Positions 9,347 to 20,306 are shown, counted from the first letter of the stretch. The stretch is 30,968 nucleotides of DNA from Saccoglossus kowalevskii (GCF_000003605.2 NW_003107587.1:488845-519812), one strand, 5' to 3'. Numbers and translations are program-made. The notes: a model not told the origin generated them from the sequence alone.

Positions 9347-12300
9347 TATATATGACCAAATAGTAGCATAAACGTGCATTATGAGAAACTGGGAAAAGTA
9401 TTTACTTGATATCATGGACTATTGGTAATACAAACTCAGCAATAATGACAAGGCAAAGACAATAACGAAATGTCGAGCAGTGACAATATAATGACATATT
9501 GAAGTAAATAAGTGGAGCGGAAACATTAACGCTAAATAACTGACGTAATGCAACAATTTAAGTTGTCCAGTGATGCATGAAAAGAGCGGTGCTCAACAAA
9601 ACAAGGAGATGCAGATTGTGAAATTGTGAGTTATTAGAGGGATAAATTCAGATATCATAGTCCAGGCTGCTTTTTTAAGAGCGGGAATGGACGGAATATG
9701 CTGACAGGAAAGCAAACAGCAGGTGGGAAGCAAGATCACGAACTGGACATCGTATGGAATACAAATAAAAAGTGATAGACTAATAAGCATGAGTATAGGC
9801 ACTTATTTGAATGGAAATTGCAAATAACAGACTTCTTTGACGTAGGATTGTGATACCATCGTCGTGATCAGTTGGCAATGATGACGGTTGTTATACATAA
9901 ATTGATATACATAATACGTTGTTGCTTGTTAATGTACTTGAGCATTCGAAACGCATGCCCAAAATATAACTATTGCATAATTTGAACTATAAACCTGAAA
10001 AAATACGTATAGGAAACTATACAGTAAAGGTCAAATGAGGGGGATGATGGGGTAGATGAAGTGATGATAAAATGACATATTGCATTGTAGAAAATAACAG
10101 ACGTCTGTCTGTGGCATAGATTTTTTAAGTAGTTAACGCGAAGTATATGTGTTTTAATGCACTTTTTATGTATTTCTAATCGGTGCTGTTGAAAGCAGCT
10201 GATCGGAACATTTACAGTTTGAGGTTTCCCAATTTCTCAAGTTGCAGAGTGTAATTATGTGACAGTTAATTTGTAGATTTCAAACAAGACGTATGTGTTT
10301 CATTATAAGAAGCATAATACAGTACTATATAGAATGATACTACAATAATTAGTCAACAGAGTTTGAGATCGTTGCGGGCATTTAATGGAGGCGAACAGAT
10401 CATCACAACGTTTTGATTGAGGGGAGTTTCATAATTTTCGATTCATACACAAGTAATCGACGTTGTTTTGACCTATTATTTAAAAAAAAACATTTTTGAA
10501 ACAATTTCAATAATATTTAAAGTTAAAGTGTGTTTTGAATAAAAAATATATAGTATTTATAGGAACGTCTCTATGGTTCATAAGTATCTATAACCACATA
10601 TAAGTTTTCAATATGTGTAACCGAACCAACTATTCAGATATGATACTTTTACCATGAATACCAGTGACGGGGAGTAGATCACAGTGTATGTTATCTGTTC
10701 ATCCCTTTTAATGTTAACCAACAACTTGGAAGTTTGATTGTTTTTCAAATGTACATTCGCTTTCAAATTAAATATGACGTGGTCTGAATTTGTGAACTGA
10801 AATAAAACGACAATGCAGTGCGTGCTACATCGTCATAGTTTTACTTTATATTGGTATGGTGTGTATAAAATACGTATCTGCCATCCGATATTTGTTGTAT
10901 AGTACGCCAACCGTAGTGATGCGTTCCAGGTGTTCGTACGCTTAATTTGTTATATTGGATACAAAAGAATTTTAAGAGAGTGGCAGAAAATTGAATCCCA
11001 ATGTCTGCCTATGTCCCGTAACCTGCGTCTGGGTTTTACGCCAATAAGTTGTCTAGGAGACACGGACCACAGTAATATTATAGTCACAGTAATGTTATAT
11101 ATTTACTGGAGAGGAAGCTACAATTTTGTAGCTATTTTGCTTCATTTTTATTCGATCTTGCCGCGAATTGTGGTTGTTTGTCGTATTCAGTGTGTTTTGA
11201 GAGTAAATATAATTATAATGTATATGATATTTGTTGAGAAAGATTGATGTAGGAATGAGCCTAGAATCAAGCCGCGTGCAACTCAATGTAGTGCTTTGAT
11301 GAGAACGCATGGCACCAACGAGTATAAAAGAAGTTCTACATGAAGCATATAGAGCATATAAAACCATTCTGTCAATGATCTTGAACACTTTCAACTTATA
11401 AATTAGTGAAATGTCTTCAGCTCTACGTAGGTACACTGCGATTGATCTTCATGTTTTTTTATTCGGAATTATTCCGTATGAATGCAAATTCTCACCCAAC
11501 AGCGGTGAACATACAGTTTTAATAATGTTCAAAACTCATCGTCAAACGAAGCAACGTTGCGGTTGACAATGGGGCTATATACGTATATAACGTCAAATTG
11601 AGTAATTTGTATCTGGAATTATAAAATGTCAAATTATTGTTTAATAAGTATGTGACATTATATTAAGTCGAATCATCATCTAAACCCGGTATAGAACATT
11701 TCTAATTATGAACGAATGTATACAGTAAGTCTTGTGGGGATTAATATACAATTATCTATTCAAATAATGTAATGATTGTCTTAATTAAAATAGTTATAAT
11801 GAGTTTATCATATAATTTTGTCATGTAAAGTGTATATACAATGGTGAATTCTGTCATTCTCGTTGCGCGTCATAGGTTTACAATGTGAATCCGACGTCGG
11901 GGACCACTTCTTCGATCAACAATTGCTAATCTTGTAAATGAGTTTTACATTTCACACCTGTGCGCGATCTGTTTTGAGAGCATATAAACTGAAAATTATG
12001 TCATTCTTTGAATGAGAATCTTGTGACATTTTGTGTTTACAGAAAGCAGGGTCCAAAATCATGGAAATTAACGCATAATTACGCGTTTTGAGACGTTTGC
12101 CACTGTGTATTTAAATTCAAGTTCTGTGTCATTTCAATTACGTAATCAAACATTTTGCAAAGACACGCCACATGAATTTATTTCAAATTATATTTGAGGG
12201 AGGTTGGAGTTCAGCGTCTCAGACAGCTGCTCGTATTGTTGACCCCACTGAATATATTACTTGTATTTTGTTAATCCATTAAAAGTTACCCGATTCTGAG

Positions 12301-13483
12301 AACACAGTCTATACGATAATGCAATTTACTCTGACATATGGTGGGCCTCAGTATTGCATTATTATTACTCTGTGATATGATGTGAACAGGCCAGTTATAT
12401 ACGCAGTCACGTGGCCAAACACAAACAATGAAATTTACACGGTGTCGCGGTGCAGGCATGTTTTCTTTTAAATGAGGCAATATTGTGAAAACGTTGCTAT
12501 GAATAAAAGGCGGTAGCTATGTCCTATTCATGTATTTGAGTTGATTGTTGATGATAACCAAACAACCGGTAAGTTATGTCGGATATTTCTAGTCTGGTGG
12601 CTGAACAAAATAAATGGCGAAATTAATACAACACGTAATGTTCGTATTTATTTGTGAAGCTATTTTAGATAAACCGACTTTTGCTTGTTGTGCTTTGGTT
12701 CATTGACAGTCAAGACAATAACTACATGGTACATGTGCCCGAGGAAAATGCAGCAAACGAAACATCATTTGAAAACCTTGCACACGGCGTTGTCGCGGTT
12801 CAATTTTCCCGCACAACCCTTTTGAAATTGTTATCATGTCATTTTCGTTTGTTAGAAAAATATACATAATTCCCCATTCGCTGAAGGTTTTGAATATTGT
12901 TACATACTCGTGTGGAATGATTTGTAAAAGGAGAGAAAAATTGACTTTGGTGCCATTCCGAGGTTGTGTCATAAAAAAAAAACGGAACTCTAGTGGGAAA
13001 CATCCACAATTTGGCTATTATATAGGACACTATTAATATGTACACACAGCCAGCATTGTGCATAAGCCATTAAAACAACTTTTGACATTTAAATCAAGCC
13101 ACATTTCGCTGAAGCACCACTGTGATACATAATACACACGACACAACGTATTCAGGTATCGAGCGATAGAATGAGATATTCGTTAACGGCATAAAACACA
13201 CACGCAGTAATTATGTACAAATCATAAAGAGACTGCGATGCTCGGGCTTCGGATTTTCGTGACGGTCAGTTAACCTTACATCGTACTTCGCAGAATTGTT
13301 CCCGATCAGAGCACAATAAACCAGCCAAGCTTTCCCTAACGTCTGGTAGTTATGATACTGTGTATGGAACGCGTATTTAACCAGCCATTTTTCAGTTGCT
13401 TGGTTTATTTATATATAATACCAGAGATTTCTCGTTCCCTGCTATGCGTATATAATAGGCCTGCGCCTGTTGGGACTGATAAA
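9347..13483. other. Unique AT-rich sequence, no gene seen
   Basis: No exon, RNA gene or transposon end is recognised. The longest open frames, about 10930-11247 on plus and 11095-11436 on minus, overlap each other and contain no known motif. A short palindrome (AGCTACAA/TTGTAGCT, 2-nt loop) lies at 11116-11133, and one E-box CACGTG lies at 12408-12413. Confidence 0.55.
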
Positions 13484-13501
13484 TGACCCGGGGTCAGGTC
13501 A
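13484..13501. promoter_or_regulatory. Nuclear-receptor-type composite site
   Basis: TGACC, a three-base spacer and GGTCA form an everted half-site pair at 13484-13496. A further GGTCA follows with no spacer (13497-13501), giving a DR0 as well. A related AGGTTG lies at 13503. Several half-sites packed within 25 bp are typical of nuclear receptor response elements, but occupancy is unknown. Confidence 0.3.
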
Positions 13502-15151
13502 TAGGTTGAGTTCACAGTGTAAAACATATTGGTCCTCTTTATTACCTTGATTGATGGCTATCCAGAAATTAAAATACCAGCAGCAAATATAGCTCCTTTT
13601 AAACTGGTTGATTTTCAAATCTCCCAGATGTATAGGTATACATGCGCGACAGCATAGCGCGATGAAGGAAGCACGGTCACAATCGTAGCTCAATTTGCGC
13701 GCTCTTCAACATTTAATTAGTGACAAAACTAATGACGTAACAATATAATTAAACCGTACGATTGTAAGAATAATTGTCATTGCGTTTCTGAATGACATGG
13801 GAATCGCGAGGGTCTCATTTAGTTTAGTATATGTGTATGTAACTACGACGGGGTCAACCACGTAGTGTAAGAATAAAACGCTGATACTCACACTTAAACT
13901 TCAATGCCAGTCCCTTGTAAATAAGCAAATAGGAGATGTACGCCAGTAGCTTCTTACCTCGCACAAGTGGGCCTTCTCAACGGAATGGGTGACGCACTGC
14001 TTGTACACAGCTATTTCAAGCGTTCAATCGCTGGAAAGTATTTAACATTTCACGAGATTGCGCAGTAGTAAGCTTTCCGGATATTAATGTCAAGTAACCG
14101 GCGACGCCTAGTAAAACCCCGTGTTTGTATGATACAACGCACGTTGTTAGCTGAGTCTAGATTATACTTTTTATCCAAAAGATAGATTTATTATTTTTAT
14201 ATTTCAAGTAAGTGTTGTCATCGGTATGAACAGGACTGTGTTCGATCTGACCGAGGCTTACACAGGTGGCGTCGGCGTACCGAACTGCATGATATATATT
14301 TTTTTAGACAACTATTTCGGAAGTGTAATAAGTTTCCTCCGGGTCATCAACAGAACATGTAGCGTAAATATAAATCAACGAAATGGTTTATATGGTGTCG
14401 TATGTGCTGGGAAAAAATAATTGACTACTGCGTTATTCGCGAATTATGCAAACTATCGATGATTTGTGGTAATTGATTTCCTGGCTTTTGGAATTACGCC
14501 GCGTAATATTGTGATTTATTTATATGTCTCGTATATATTGATTCTTATGCATTGCATAACGGGTATTTTTCAAAAATATGTTTTATTACACTATTAATTC
14601 AACAAATTAACAACGAGTCGGTCCCTCGTTTTGTCAATGTTCGATTTATGTTTATATAAAGTATATCTCCTATCTGATTTTTTCAAATTTATTTATTTGC
14701 AACGGTTGCAATGTATTGAAAAATTGTGACAAAACCACTGGAAATCATTAATCTATTTATGTGTATTATAGCAGACATGCGCACAACAATAATACTGAAT
14801 TAGAACGCGACCTATTATACAAATAAGTCTGGTAGCGTGGTAGTACAAATATTAGACATTTATTAGTTCAATATTCCCCTTGACTACATTTGTCCAAGCT
14901 GCTTTTTTGATATGAGAACTAAACCTTATGATTTGCAATTTAGCTAGATATAATTGTAGTACACGTGTTATTAATAGTGAAATACGCAGCTCAATTATCA
15001 CGTCAAGATGAAGTGATTACCCGCATAATAGACCACATGTTAACAAATCGTAACTGTGTAATTACAAACTGGAGTAACGCCGAGACATTACGCAACCAGG
15101 GAATTATATATCTGCGACGATTTGACAACAGTCACAGAAATTGAAATGTTA
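13502..15151. other. Unique AT-rich sequence, no gene seen
   Basis: I see no coding region, RNA gene or mobile element. A palindromic E-box ACACGTGT lies at 14961-14968. Confidence 0.55.
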
Positions 15152-15181
15152 CCTACCCTACCCTACCCGACCCGACCCGAC
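15152..15181. repeat. Pentanucleotide C-rich repeat, G-quadruplex-capable on minus strand
   Basis: CCCTA units pass into CCCGA units. Five CCC triplets at exact 5-bp spacing (15156-15178) give, on the minus strand, GGG runs separated by two bases, a canonical G-quadruplex pattern. The repeat runs directly into the assembly gap. Confidence 0.85.
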
Positions 15182-15474
15182 NNNNNNNNNNNNNNNNNNN
15201 NNNNNNNNNNNNNNNNNNNNNNNNNNNNNNNNNNNNNNNNNNNNNNNNNNNNNNNNNNNNNNNNNNNNNNNNNNNNNNNNNNNNNNNNNNNNNNNNNNNN
15301 NNNNNNNNNNNNNNNNNNNNNNNNNNNNNNNNNNNNNNNNNNNNNNNNNNNNNNNNNNNNNNNNNNNNNNNNNNNNNNNNNNNNNNNNNNNNNNNNNNNN
15401 NNNNNNNNNNNNNNNNNNNNNNNNNNNNNNNNNNNNNNNNNNNNNNNNNNNNNNNNNNNNNNNNNNNNNNNNNN
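15182..15474. other. Assembly gap (293 N)
   Basis: This is a run of N bounded by pentanucleotide repeat on both sides. The true sequence is probably more of the same microsatellite, and the real length may differ. Open frames that appear to cross it are artefacts. Confidence 0.99.
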
Positions 15475-15533
15475 TTCTATTCTATTCTATTCTATTCTAT
15501 TCTATTCTATTCTATTCTATTCTATTCTATTCT
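15475..15533. repeat. (TTCTA)n microsatellite
   Basis: About 12 near-perfect TTCTA pentamers follow the gap. Written as CTATT they differ from the left-side CTACC units only by C/T changes, so both sides may be ends of one heterogeneous pentanucleotide array. Confidence 0.95.
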
Positions 15534-17210
15534 GAATCGCAATCACCCAATCACGATCTAACATATTTACGTTGCACGTGTTAGGAATCATATTATCCAT
15601 CAGACAATTTCGTGTAATTAAATAATGAGATACTATAATCAAGCCTGTCCATCGTTGCATGCGTCGCGCATGCGCATCCACTTCATCGGTCTTTGAAATC
15701 GGACAAACAAACGCATGCACGTGAGAATACTTCAACAGTTTCTCTCGGTGTTTTTTCTTCCGCTATTGATGTTAAAAAAAACACACAGACTGGTACCCAA
15801 TCGTGAACAAGCCATACTCATTCATACGTAGCACCGTTATACGTCCAAGAATGTAGGCGTTGTTACGTACACTCAACAGCGGGTCATTTGCGCCTTACAA
15901 AGGGTGCACGTTTCTGTCTAGCAATCAACAACAACTGAATAACGAAAGCGCACCGTAGACAATCGTGATTTCATTTTCCACTGTTGACCTTTGGTCCAAA
16001 CGTATTCTGTCAATATTCCCCGTGTATGTTCACACTGTAATGTTTGCAGGAAGTGGTACATATACTATAGCTTCGTGCAGATTATATTTACAAACCGCGG
16101 CAAAGCAATTCCAATCACAAACGAGATGTGGTCGTGATTAATTTCAAACGCGCGACACCCTCTGATGGGTCGTCATTTCCCTTCATGCTTGTGGGCATAG
16201 TGCATACATTTCACACTTCATACTTCCTGTACGAAGTATACTCAATTTCCTATACCGAGTTCCATGATTATGTTTTTAAATTATAGCGAGCAGAGGTAAA
16301 CGTGATAACTTGTTGTTCACACGTTTGATTTCTCGCCGCTAGATTTGCTATAACTGACGCTGGGCGACATTGAACCCTATCCCGAAACCGACACGAATGC
16401 AGTGTTAAAATATAGCTTCGAACCATATTAATGAGACACACAGTATAACATTACACAATATCACACACTCTTGTGCTTTTACCAATAGAGAAACACAGTA
16501 TTAAAACTCACTCTGATTACAAAGTTCAATAACATACTTTTGTGACCATAACGTCGCTGTGAATGCGTTTAATCCAAAAAGCTCAAGTTACAAAAACGCA
16601 GTACTCATCATAACGATAGGTGATGGTTTCACTACTGCAATCGAGCTAGGAAACAGTTCTTTACTAGTACACATTTATTTAGATAGTCTGTATAGTATTT
16701 TTATATTCGTTAGTTTTATATCCAATCGTTTATCTCTACATTCATGTATAATCATTTTGCATGGATAGTAACTTTATTCGTTGTATTAAGTTAGTTGAAC
16801 ACGCTTGCATCTGTATGTCATCACTGTTCCACGAGAGCCCGTGACGACGTCCTTTCTGCTTCCTGCTTCCTGGCTCTTGAATTTGGTCCTTGAATTGGAT
16901 ACTTCCATACGCGTACGCATTCCTTTGGGACTATTAATACCAGCATGCTTAAATGTATACATATTTCGACCCGTTTCCATGAGAAGACAGTTGGAGATTG
17001 GCAAACACGATTGGAGATGACACACACCTGGAGTTGGGATACCCTTCGAGACACTGATACTTGAAGTGAAGTTTCGGATGTGGACAGAACATCACCATTA
17101 GTTGTATTTGTACCCAGACCTCTGAATCGTGTAGAGAACCCATAACCGTCTCGGAATATAGCATGTGTAATGAGAACTTTGTGTATTCTTGGGCTGTATT
17201 ATAATATTAT
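15534..17210. other. Non-genic sequence with one NRF1-type site and a G+C-richer patch
   Basis: No exon is identified. There is a perfect NRF1-type palindrome at 15665-15676 and an E-box within 45 bp on either side of 15700. From about 16800 to 17060 the sequence is less A+T-rich and several frames on both strands stay open for 70-80 codons. None of these translations shows a motif I recognise. Confidence 0.5.
15665..15676. promoter_or_regulatory. Perfect NRF1-type motif CGCGCATGCGCA
   Basis: This matches every position of the NRF1 consensus YGCGCAYGCGCR, the family that includes sea urchin P3A2 and fly EWG. In an A+T-rich window a CpG-rich 12-mer of this form is not expected often. An E-box CACGTG lies at 15718-15723, and no exon is visible nearby. 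Confidence 0.35.
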
Positions 17211-17252
17211 TTAGATTTAGATTTTGATTTAGATTTAGATTTTGATTTTGAA
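17211..17252. repeat. Hexanucleotide GATTTA/GATTTT microsatellite
   Basis: Six or seven imperfect hexamers alternate between GATTTA and GATTTT. Confidence 0.85.
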
Positions 17253-17530
17253 TCAGATACACGACTCAAATGTGCAATCTTCAAGTCGAAAAACACATGG
17301 TGATGAACATGATCATGTTGAATGCACTACCCTGATAAATGTGCCTCCGTTCCCGGTCAACGAGTCATTTATATATTGTATCACATTTAACTGTTATATT
17401 CTGGCGACACGCCAAGTATAACCCTAAACAAAATAATAGAAAAATGTATATACTTCACTTTCGCTTTGACATCCGGATATATTGCAGGGACATTGCTATT
17501 TCATATTATATAGTACGTATTTTTAAGCAG
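17253..17530. other. Short unique AT-rich stretch, no gene seen
   Basis: There is no recognisable feature. The open frame at 17339-17620 ends inside the adjacent retrotransposon fragment in a different frame from its protein and is therefore not real. Confidence 0.5.
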
Positions 17531-17552
17531 CGATATATATTGTATTATCAGC

Positions 17553-17743
17553 TGGAACCCACAGGCCAAAAGGAAACGGGGCCGTCCAAGAAATACCTGG
17601 CGACGGGACCTAGAGGCTGATGTCCGGAGGTTGGGCTATACCTGGAGGAAAGTGGAGCGTCTGGAACATGACCGGCCTGGTTGGAGAAATCTTGTTGGTG
17701 GCCTATGTCCCAGGAGGGACGATAGGCATTAATAATAATAATA
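17553..17743 (+). mobile_element. 5'-truncated non-LTR retrotransposon, 3' end with (TAA)n tail
   Basis: 17553-17732 is an intact 59-codon frame ending at TAA. It encodes the C-terminus of a LINE-type endonuclease/reverse-transcriptase polyprotein. It starts WNPQAKRKRGRPRNTWRRD, and farther on has GYTWRKVERLEHDRPGWRN and GGLCPRRDDRH at the stop. The pattern of a basic KRGRP-TWRR block, a GYTW block, a DR.GWR block and a C-terminal LCP is well known at the ends of such polyproteins in marine invertebrates. The upstream reverse-transcriptase and endonuclease domains are missing, the usual 5' truncation. A (TAA)4-5 tail follows (17730-17743). The frame is intact, so the insertion is relatively young. 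The LINE clade cannot be fixed from this piece. Confidence 0.88.
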
Positions 17744-17883
17744 CAATATATTATCTTATTCATTTTGGGCGATATGATGGGACAGTGAAATACTATATTA
17801 TTATTGATTGTTGTTCATGTAAATAGCTCTTAGAAATCATAGTGACGATGATTTTGTATTTGCTGTGTACTGCCCATAATACC

Positions 17884-18189
17884 ATAATTGCATGTACCTA
17901 TATTCATAAGTGTCGAGTGTCATTGAATGGAGTAGCTTTCATCGATCTTTTCTGGGCATCCATACAGCGAACCACACGATCTTGTTGGAGAAAGTACATG
18001 GTTATTGAACATATGATATTGGTGGACTGATTATTCACCGCATGGTTCGTTATTGGGTCCGTTTACGTTCAATTCATGTTAATGATTTACCAAGTTGTTC
18101 TGAGTGTTCACCTGACATGTACACAGCTGTTTACACACGTTATGATTATCCATCTATAATTACTCTGAAGTTAAATACAGTAATAATAT
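17884..18189 (+). pseudogene. Frame-shifted reverse-transcriptase palm-domain relic (non-LTR retrotransposon)
   Basis: Reverse-transcriptase motifs appear in order but in three frames. VAFIDL (17932-17949) matches the block before the first catalytic Asp region. HTILLEKVHGY (17973-18005) is the usual H-D-LL-EKL-HGYG block. WWTDYSPHGSLLGP (18020-18061) joins the W-DYL region directly to the QGS-LGP motif, so about 30 codons are deleted. IHVNDLPSCSECSPDMY (18072-18122) is the NDLP segment leading to the catalytic YADDT, which here is degraded to MYTAVYT. The catalytic aspartates are gone and the element is dead. It is much older than the 3' fragment upstream and lies in the wrong order relative to it, so it came from a separate insertion. 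Confidence 0.75.
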
Positions 18190-18201
18190 ATCAAATCTTA
18201 G

Positions 18202-18411
18202 CAGAGCGGCGGCGCGAATTGTGCATGAGGGGGCGAGATCTGCTCATCATACCTCTCGCCGAAGGCGCGACTCTACTAGGGGTCAAGGGGCATGGTCCCC
18301 TTAACAAATTGAAAATCTATACTCTCTGAAACGCTCTATTTCCTGCATTTTGTGGAGCAAATTTTGTTGACACACCCCATCTCCCCCTCCCCTTCTGTGC
18401 CACCGCCACTG
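18202..18411. mobile_element. 210-bp hAT-like MITE with CTTAG target duplication
   Basis: The left end CAGAGCGGCGGCGCG and right end (reverse complement) CAGTGGCGGTGGCAC are imperfect terminal inverted repeats of the CAG-N-GGCG type seen in animal hAT elements. The element is bounded exactly by a direct repeat CTTAG (18197-18201 and 18412-18416). It encodes no protein, is much richer in G+C than its surroundings, and contains a short internal inverted repeat (AAGGGG/CCCCTT, about 18286-18303). Most hAT elements make 8-bp duplications, but 5-bp ones are known, so the superfamily call is tentative. It sits just downstream of the reverse-transcriptase relic. Confidence 0.65.
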
Positions 18412-18416
18412 CTTAG

Positions 18417-18907
18417 CTCTAAGTGACAATCAAATCGTTTCAGTTTCAGTTTAACTAACGATCATTCTAAAATTGTCTATGTATCTATGTATCACTGTTG
18501 ACAAACATTTGTTCTGGATACAATGCGTGAATTATTTATGTACTCAACTACCGCGATGTATTGGTGTACTATGAAAGACGTTTTCATATATCCCTTGCCA
18601 CCCACGGATTATGTTCGACTATTGCAATACAATTTGGGTGTAATTGTAATAACAAATTACACAAAGTATAAAATAGCGCCCTGCGTTTTAATTTGTACAT
18701 CCATATAAATGACATGCTGAGGGCATTGACATAAACAGAATCACATATCATGCGAGATGCGTTTTAATGTATAGTACGATAAATAGAAACTCTCCTGAAT
18801 ATATACGGCTTCTTTAGGTTCTAACTGATACAATATGTAATCATAATATTGTATATATGTAATCGGTGGAAATCTATTCATCTTCCATGGTAAAGACAGC
18901 CCAGTGC
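18417..18907. other. AT-rich sequence, no gene seen
   Basis: Nothing is recognised apart from a small inverted repeat (GTGTAATT/AATTACAC, 9-nt loop) around 18638-18662. Confidence 0.5.
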
Positions 18908-18921
18908 GTTACCAAGGTAAC
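18908..18921. promoter_or_regulatory. Perfect RFX X-box GTTACCAAGGTAAC
   Basis: This is a fully palindromic match to the RFX consensus GTTRCCNNGGYAAC. RFX factors control ciliary genes across animals and also act at enhancers. A second near-perfect site lies about 190 bp downstream, which strengthens the call. No ciliary exon is visible in the window. Confidence 0.5.
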
Positions 18922-19101
18922 TTCGATTTCATTTCTTTACTAGGGATATTCAGCACCCGGTGGTTATAGTTTTGAGACTAGTATGTGCTAGACAGATAAA
19001 GCATTTAAATAACTAATTCTGTCACCAGAACTATATTTATTGTAATGTATATCGTTTCGAGTTTCTGCTTTACTGTATTGGTTTTTCGGGAGAGCAGCTG
19101 T

Positions 19102-19115
19102 GTTACCATGATAAC
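19102..19115. promoter_or_regulatory. Near-perfect RFX X-box GTTACCATGATAAC
   Basis: It differs from the palindromic RFX consensus at one position (GATAAC for GGTAAC). It pairs with the perfect site at 18908. Weaker look-alikes occur at 21263-21276 and, on the minus strand, at 26330-26343. Confidence 0.4.
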
Positions 19116-19913
19116 CATGCTTCAAGAAGTAAGTGAATAAAATAAATAGTGAACAGAACGTAAAGCACAAGGACAGTACAAATCTAGCTTATGCAAATTC
19201 CAACTCTATATATTGTCTATGACTCAACATCAGCGGGTGAGATACTAGTGTACTCGACACTAGTGCTGTACCCAGCAGTCTACCATGGGTAGATAATGTA
19301 CGGCTTTAAATTGATTGAACTGTAATCATTGTAAATGGAGCAAGCGGGACTTCTCAGTACCTGTCACGTATCTGCCAAGTATAGACCCTGGGGAAAGTTA
19401 CGGATAATGAATAGGCACAGTTGGCCTAATGCGAAAATCAAAATGTGTGAAGGTAACCACGCCGTTGGCTGAGAAATATTCAAAGATTTCCATAATAATT
19501 GAACGTGTATGAGGATATTCCGCGATCTATCATCTCACGATTGCCAAGCTTCGGGAATCAATAGTCTGAACATGACTTTGACTAACGTCGCCGTAAATCG
19601 AGGCACGGATACGCGTTAAGCGTAACGCCATGTTTCATAGATTTCCACAACATTAGACGGTTCCAATAAGACATATCTCATTACCAGCTACGGTCGGTGT
19701 TGTGATTGATTCTTGTTTTTTTGACCCTGACTCTTTTCATATCTCGTGTAATTCCATCAGTTAGCCGGCAATCCACATCAATCATCACTATGCTATAGTC
19801 GAGTATCTCGTAATGTTTATTTACCTTCAATTCAATTTAGACTTGGTGTCGCGTTCTTGTATATGTGAATTGGGTTATTAGGAACAATCGCTTGAAAAAA
19901 CACAACTGTCTGA
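19116..19913. other. Non-genic sequence, no gene seen
   Basis: There is a small perfect inverted repeat (ACTAGTGT, 5-nt loop, ACACTAGT) at 19244-19264. CpG dinucleotides appear more frequent around 19560-19630 than in the flanks. No exon is recognised. Confidence 0.45.
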
Positions 19914-19951
19914 TGACGTCAGTTAATGACCTGACGTATCAGCCTGACGTA
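19914..19951. promoter_or_regulatory. CRE cluster: TGACGTCA plus two CTGACGTAT
   Basis: A perfect CRE palindrome at 19914-19921 is followed by two identical CTGACGTAT nonamers (19931-19939 and 19944-19952) 13 bp apart. Each nonamer contains a CREB/ATF half-site. Three such sites within 40 bp suggest a genuine CREB/ATF-type element rather than chance. Confidence 0.4.
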
Positions 19952-20040
19952 TTATGTTATCGTTCACAAAATAAATCCTGCATAATGATTTTTATATTTA
20001 TTCTAAATTTTCAATCAAGAAATGTAGGCAAAATTCGACA

Positions 20041-20059
20041 CCAATCATTGGCGGGAAAA
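20041..20059. promoter_or_regulatory. CCAAT box overlapping an E2F site
   Basis: CCAATCATTGG is a palindromic double CCAAT box (NF-Y type). Its last two G residues begin GGCGGGAAAA, a full match to the E2F consensus TTTCCCGCC on the opposite strand. NF-Y next to E2F is a familiar arrangement in promoters of cell-cycle genes. It lies between the CRE cluster and an ETS site. Confidence 0.42.
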
Positions 20060-20160
20060 CTGATGGCGCGCAGTTAATCGTGTATTAGCAATGGAAATGT
20101 TAAATTGGCATTGGTACTTAAATGCCGATCACAATCAAGTGTCAACACGCGGGACTGATT

Positions 20161-20169
20161 ACTTCCGGT
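20161..20169 (-). promoter_or_regulatory. ETS site ACTTCCGGT
   Basis: This is the exact reverse complement of the ETS consensus ACCGGAAGT. It completes a 250-bp cluster of CRE, CCAAT/E2F and ETS sites typical of broadly active promoters. Confidence 0.38.
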
Positions 20170-20306
20170 TTTTGAAATCAGCGGGCCAGAGACTTGTCCG
20201 ATTCACTTACTAAAAACTCTAATTATTAGAATGTGAACTCTCAAAATGTTTACACTAATGTGTTGATAACTGAAGTAAAAGTTGTCTCTGTCAGCAGCAC
20301 CACAGG

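Noticed and set aside
15122-15584. Two long open frames (137 and 147 codons) across the gap
   Set aside because: Most codons are N, and the rest is microsatellite. They are artefacts.
16206-16231. ATACTTC/GAAGTAT inverted repeat, loxP-like look
   Set aside because: It has only a 7-bp arm with a different core, and no recombinase context exists in this animal sequence.
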